Of a stretch of 5,638 nt of DNA, positions 5,212-5,638 are shown piece after piece. The stretch is from NCBI GenBank assembly GCA_050701635.1, contig JBOGDF010000348.1:1-5638 (forward strand), in the 5' to 3' direction. The translations under genes were made by a program, and so were the position numbers. The stretch is from WHSM01 sp050701635. Its GTDB lineage: Bacteria > Actinomycetota > Actinomycetes > Mycobacteriales > Micromonosporaceae. The notes beneath the pieces were generated by a model, which saw only the letters and a program-made list of their open reading frames with translations, searched no databases and was not told where the DNA came from. Within the stretch, counting starts at the first letter, position 1. Each line of letters opens with the position of its first letter.

Positions 5212-5304
5212 GGGTGCCAACCTAGGCGCGGCCCGGGTCACGGCGCTCGCCCTCGGCACCCTCGCTGGCCAGAATGAACCCAGTCGGTACGGGAGGTGGA
5301 GTCG
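5212..5304. promoter_or_regulatory. Divergent selD/selA intergenic region
   Basis: These 93 bases separate the divergent starts of selD and selA and should contain both promoters. I cannot place -35 or -10 boxes with confidence on either strand; AGAATG (5271-5276) is the only AT-leaning stretch. The selA ribosome binding site, GGGAGGTGG (5291-5299), is clear. The selD side has only a weak AGGTTGG-like site. Confidence 0.45.
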
Positions 5305-5638
5305 ATGGAGGTACGGCGCACGGTGCCGCGTACCGACGCGGTGTTGGCCGATCCGGCGCTGGTGGCCGCGGCGCGGCAGCTCGGGCGTACCGCCGTGAAG
5401 GCGGCGGTGGCCGAGGCGCAGGAGCGGGTACGGCGAGGTGAGCTGCTGCCGGCCGAGGTGGTTGACGCGGCCGCGGCGGCGCTGCCGCCCACCGCTGGCG
5501 GCCTGCGGCCCGTGATCAACGCGACCGGGGTGATAGTGCACACCAACCTGGGGCGGGCGCCGCTGTCGGCGGCGGCGGTGGCGGCGATCACCGCGGCGAG
5601 CGGCTGCACCGACGTCGAGTTCGACCTCGCGTCGGGCC
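5305..5638 (+). CDS. selA: SelA, L-seryl-tRNA(Sec) selenium transferase (5' part only)
   Basis: SelA is a PLP enzyme that converts seryl-tRNA(Sec) to selenocysteinyl-tRNA(Sec) with selenophosphate, acting as a large cytoplasmic oligomer. The first 111 codons are here; the gene runs off the right edge, so the PLP lysine and most of the catalytic domain are not seen. The N-terminus shows the family start with 'R.VPRTDAVLADP' (5-17), a helical tRNA-binding domain (18-60), then VINATGVIVHTNLGRAPLS (70-88), the strongest signature of SelA, and a closing segment ending VEFDLASG (104-111) that corresponds to the family's 'leYDl..G.RG'. The ATG at 5305 is supported by GGGAGGTGG about 5 bases upstream. 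It is divergent from selD. Confidence 0.95.
   Translation, partial: MEVRRTVPRTDAVLADPALVAAARQLGRTAVKAAVAEAQERVRRGELLPAEVVDAAAAALPPTAGGLRPVINATGVIVHTNLGRAPLSAAAVAAITAASGCTDVEFDLASG

Noticed and set aside
4039..5277. A 412-codon open frame on the plus strand opposite selD and selC
   Set aside because: It is antisense to selD, whose every family motif is intact, and passes through the tRNA gene. Long antisense open frames are normal in high-GC DNA.
5212..5541. N-terminal extension of selD by 110 codons
   Set aside because: It would overlap selA on the opposite strand and adds no SelD-like sequence; SelD normally starts about 15-20 residues before the catalytic cysteine, as from 5211.
1..5638. 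CRISPR array, insertion sequence or attachment site
   Set aside because: No regularly spaced repeats, transposase, integrase or terminal inverted repeats were seen. The only large repeat is the pair of Cys-rich peptide genes.

Overview
The window is high-GC, actinobacterial-type DNA with strong G/C at third codon positions. It holds most of a selenocysteine (Sec) decoding locus, interrupted by a compact thiol-redox cassette. The frequent CGTAC/GTACG in coding sequence recalls Micromonosporaceae-like genomes, but that placement is only a weak guess. All nine complete genes with a visible stop end in TGA.

Layout. Positions 2-742 (+) are the 3' end of selB, the Sec-specific elongation factor. 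Positions 743-918 are a non-coding, locally AT-rich stretch that probably carries the promoter of the cassette. From 919 to 4021 (+) runs a tightly packed, seven-gene cassette: (1) a soluble 156-aa protein resembling the LolA/DUF4367-type fold; (2) a MauE-like membrane protein with a CxC motif; (3) a MauD-like membrane-anchored thioredoxin-fold protein with CxxC; (4) a Tat-exported 110-aa peptide with 13 cysteines; (5) a 59-aa hydrophobic protein; (6) a 190-aa cysteine-free polytopic membrane protein; (7) a second, 88% identical copy of the Cys-rich peptide. Convergent to it, on the minus strand, lie the Sec tRNA (selC, 4040-4135, anticodon UCA) and selD (4219-5211). Divergent from selD, the 5' part of selA starts at 5305 and runs off the window.

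How it may work. SelA, SelB, SelD and the tRNA together make and insert Sec. In the methylamine dehydrogenase system, MauE and MauD are needed for disulfide formation in the Cys-rich TTQ-bearing small subunit MauA. Here a MauE/MauD-like pair sits just upstream of Cys-rich Tat substrates that are about half the size of MauA. The simplest inference is a dedicated oxidative-folding module for two secreted disulfide-knotted peptides. No amine dehydrogenase heavy chain and no MauG is present in the window.

The most provocative point is the junction of genes 5 and 6. They share one reading frame, separated only by a TGA (3067-3069). That TGA is followed by a 7-bp hairpin whose apical loop carries GU at +19/+20, close to the geometry of the E. 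coli fdhF SECIS element. Inside a Sec locus this raises the possibility of a 249-aa selenoprotein, though two coupled genes remain an equally good reading.
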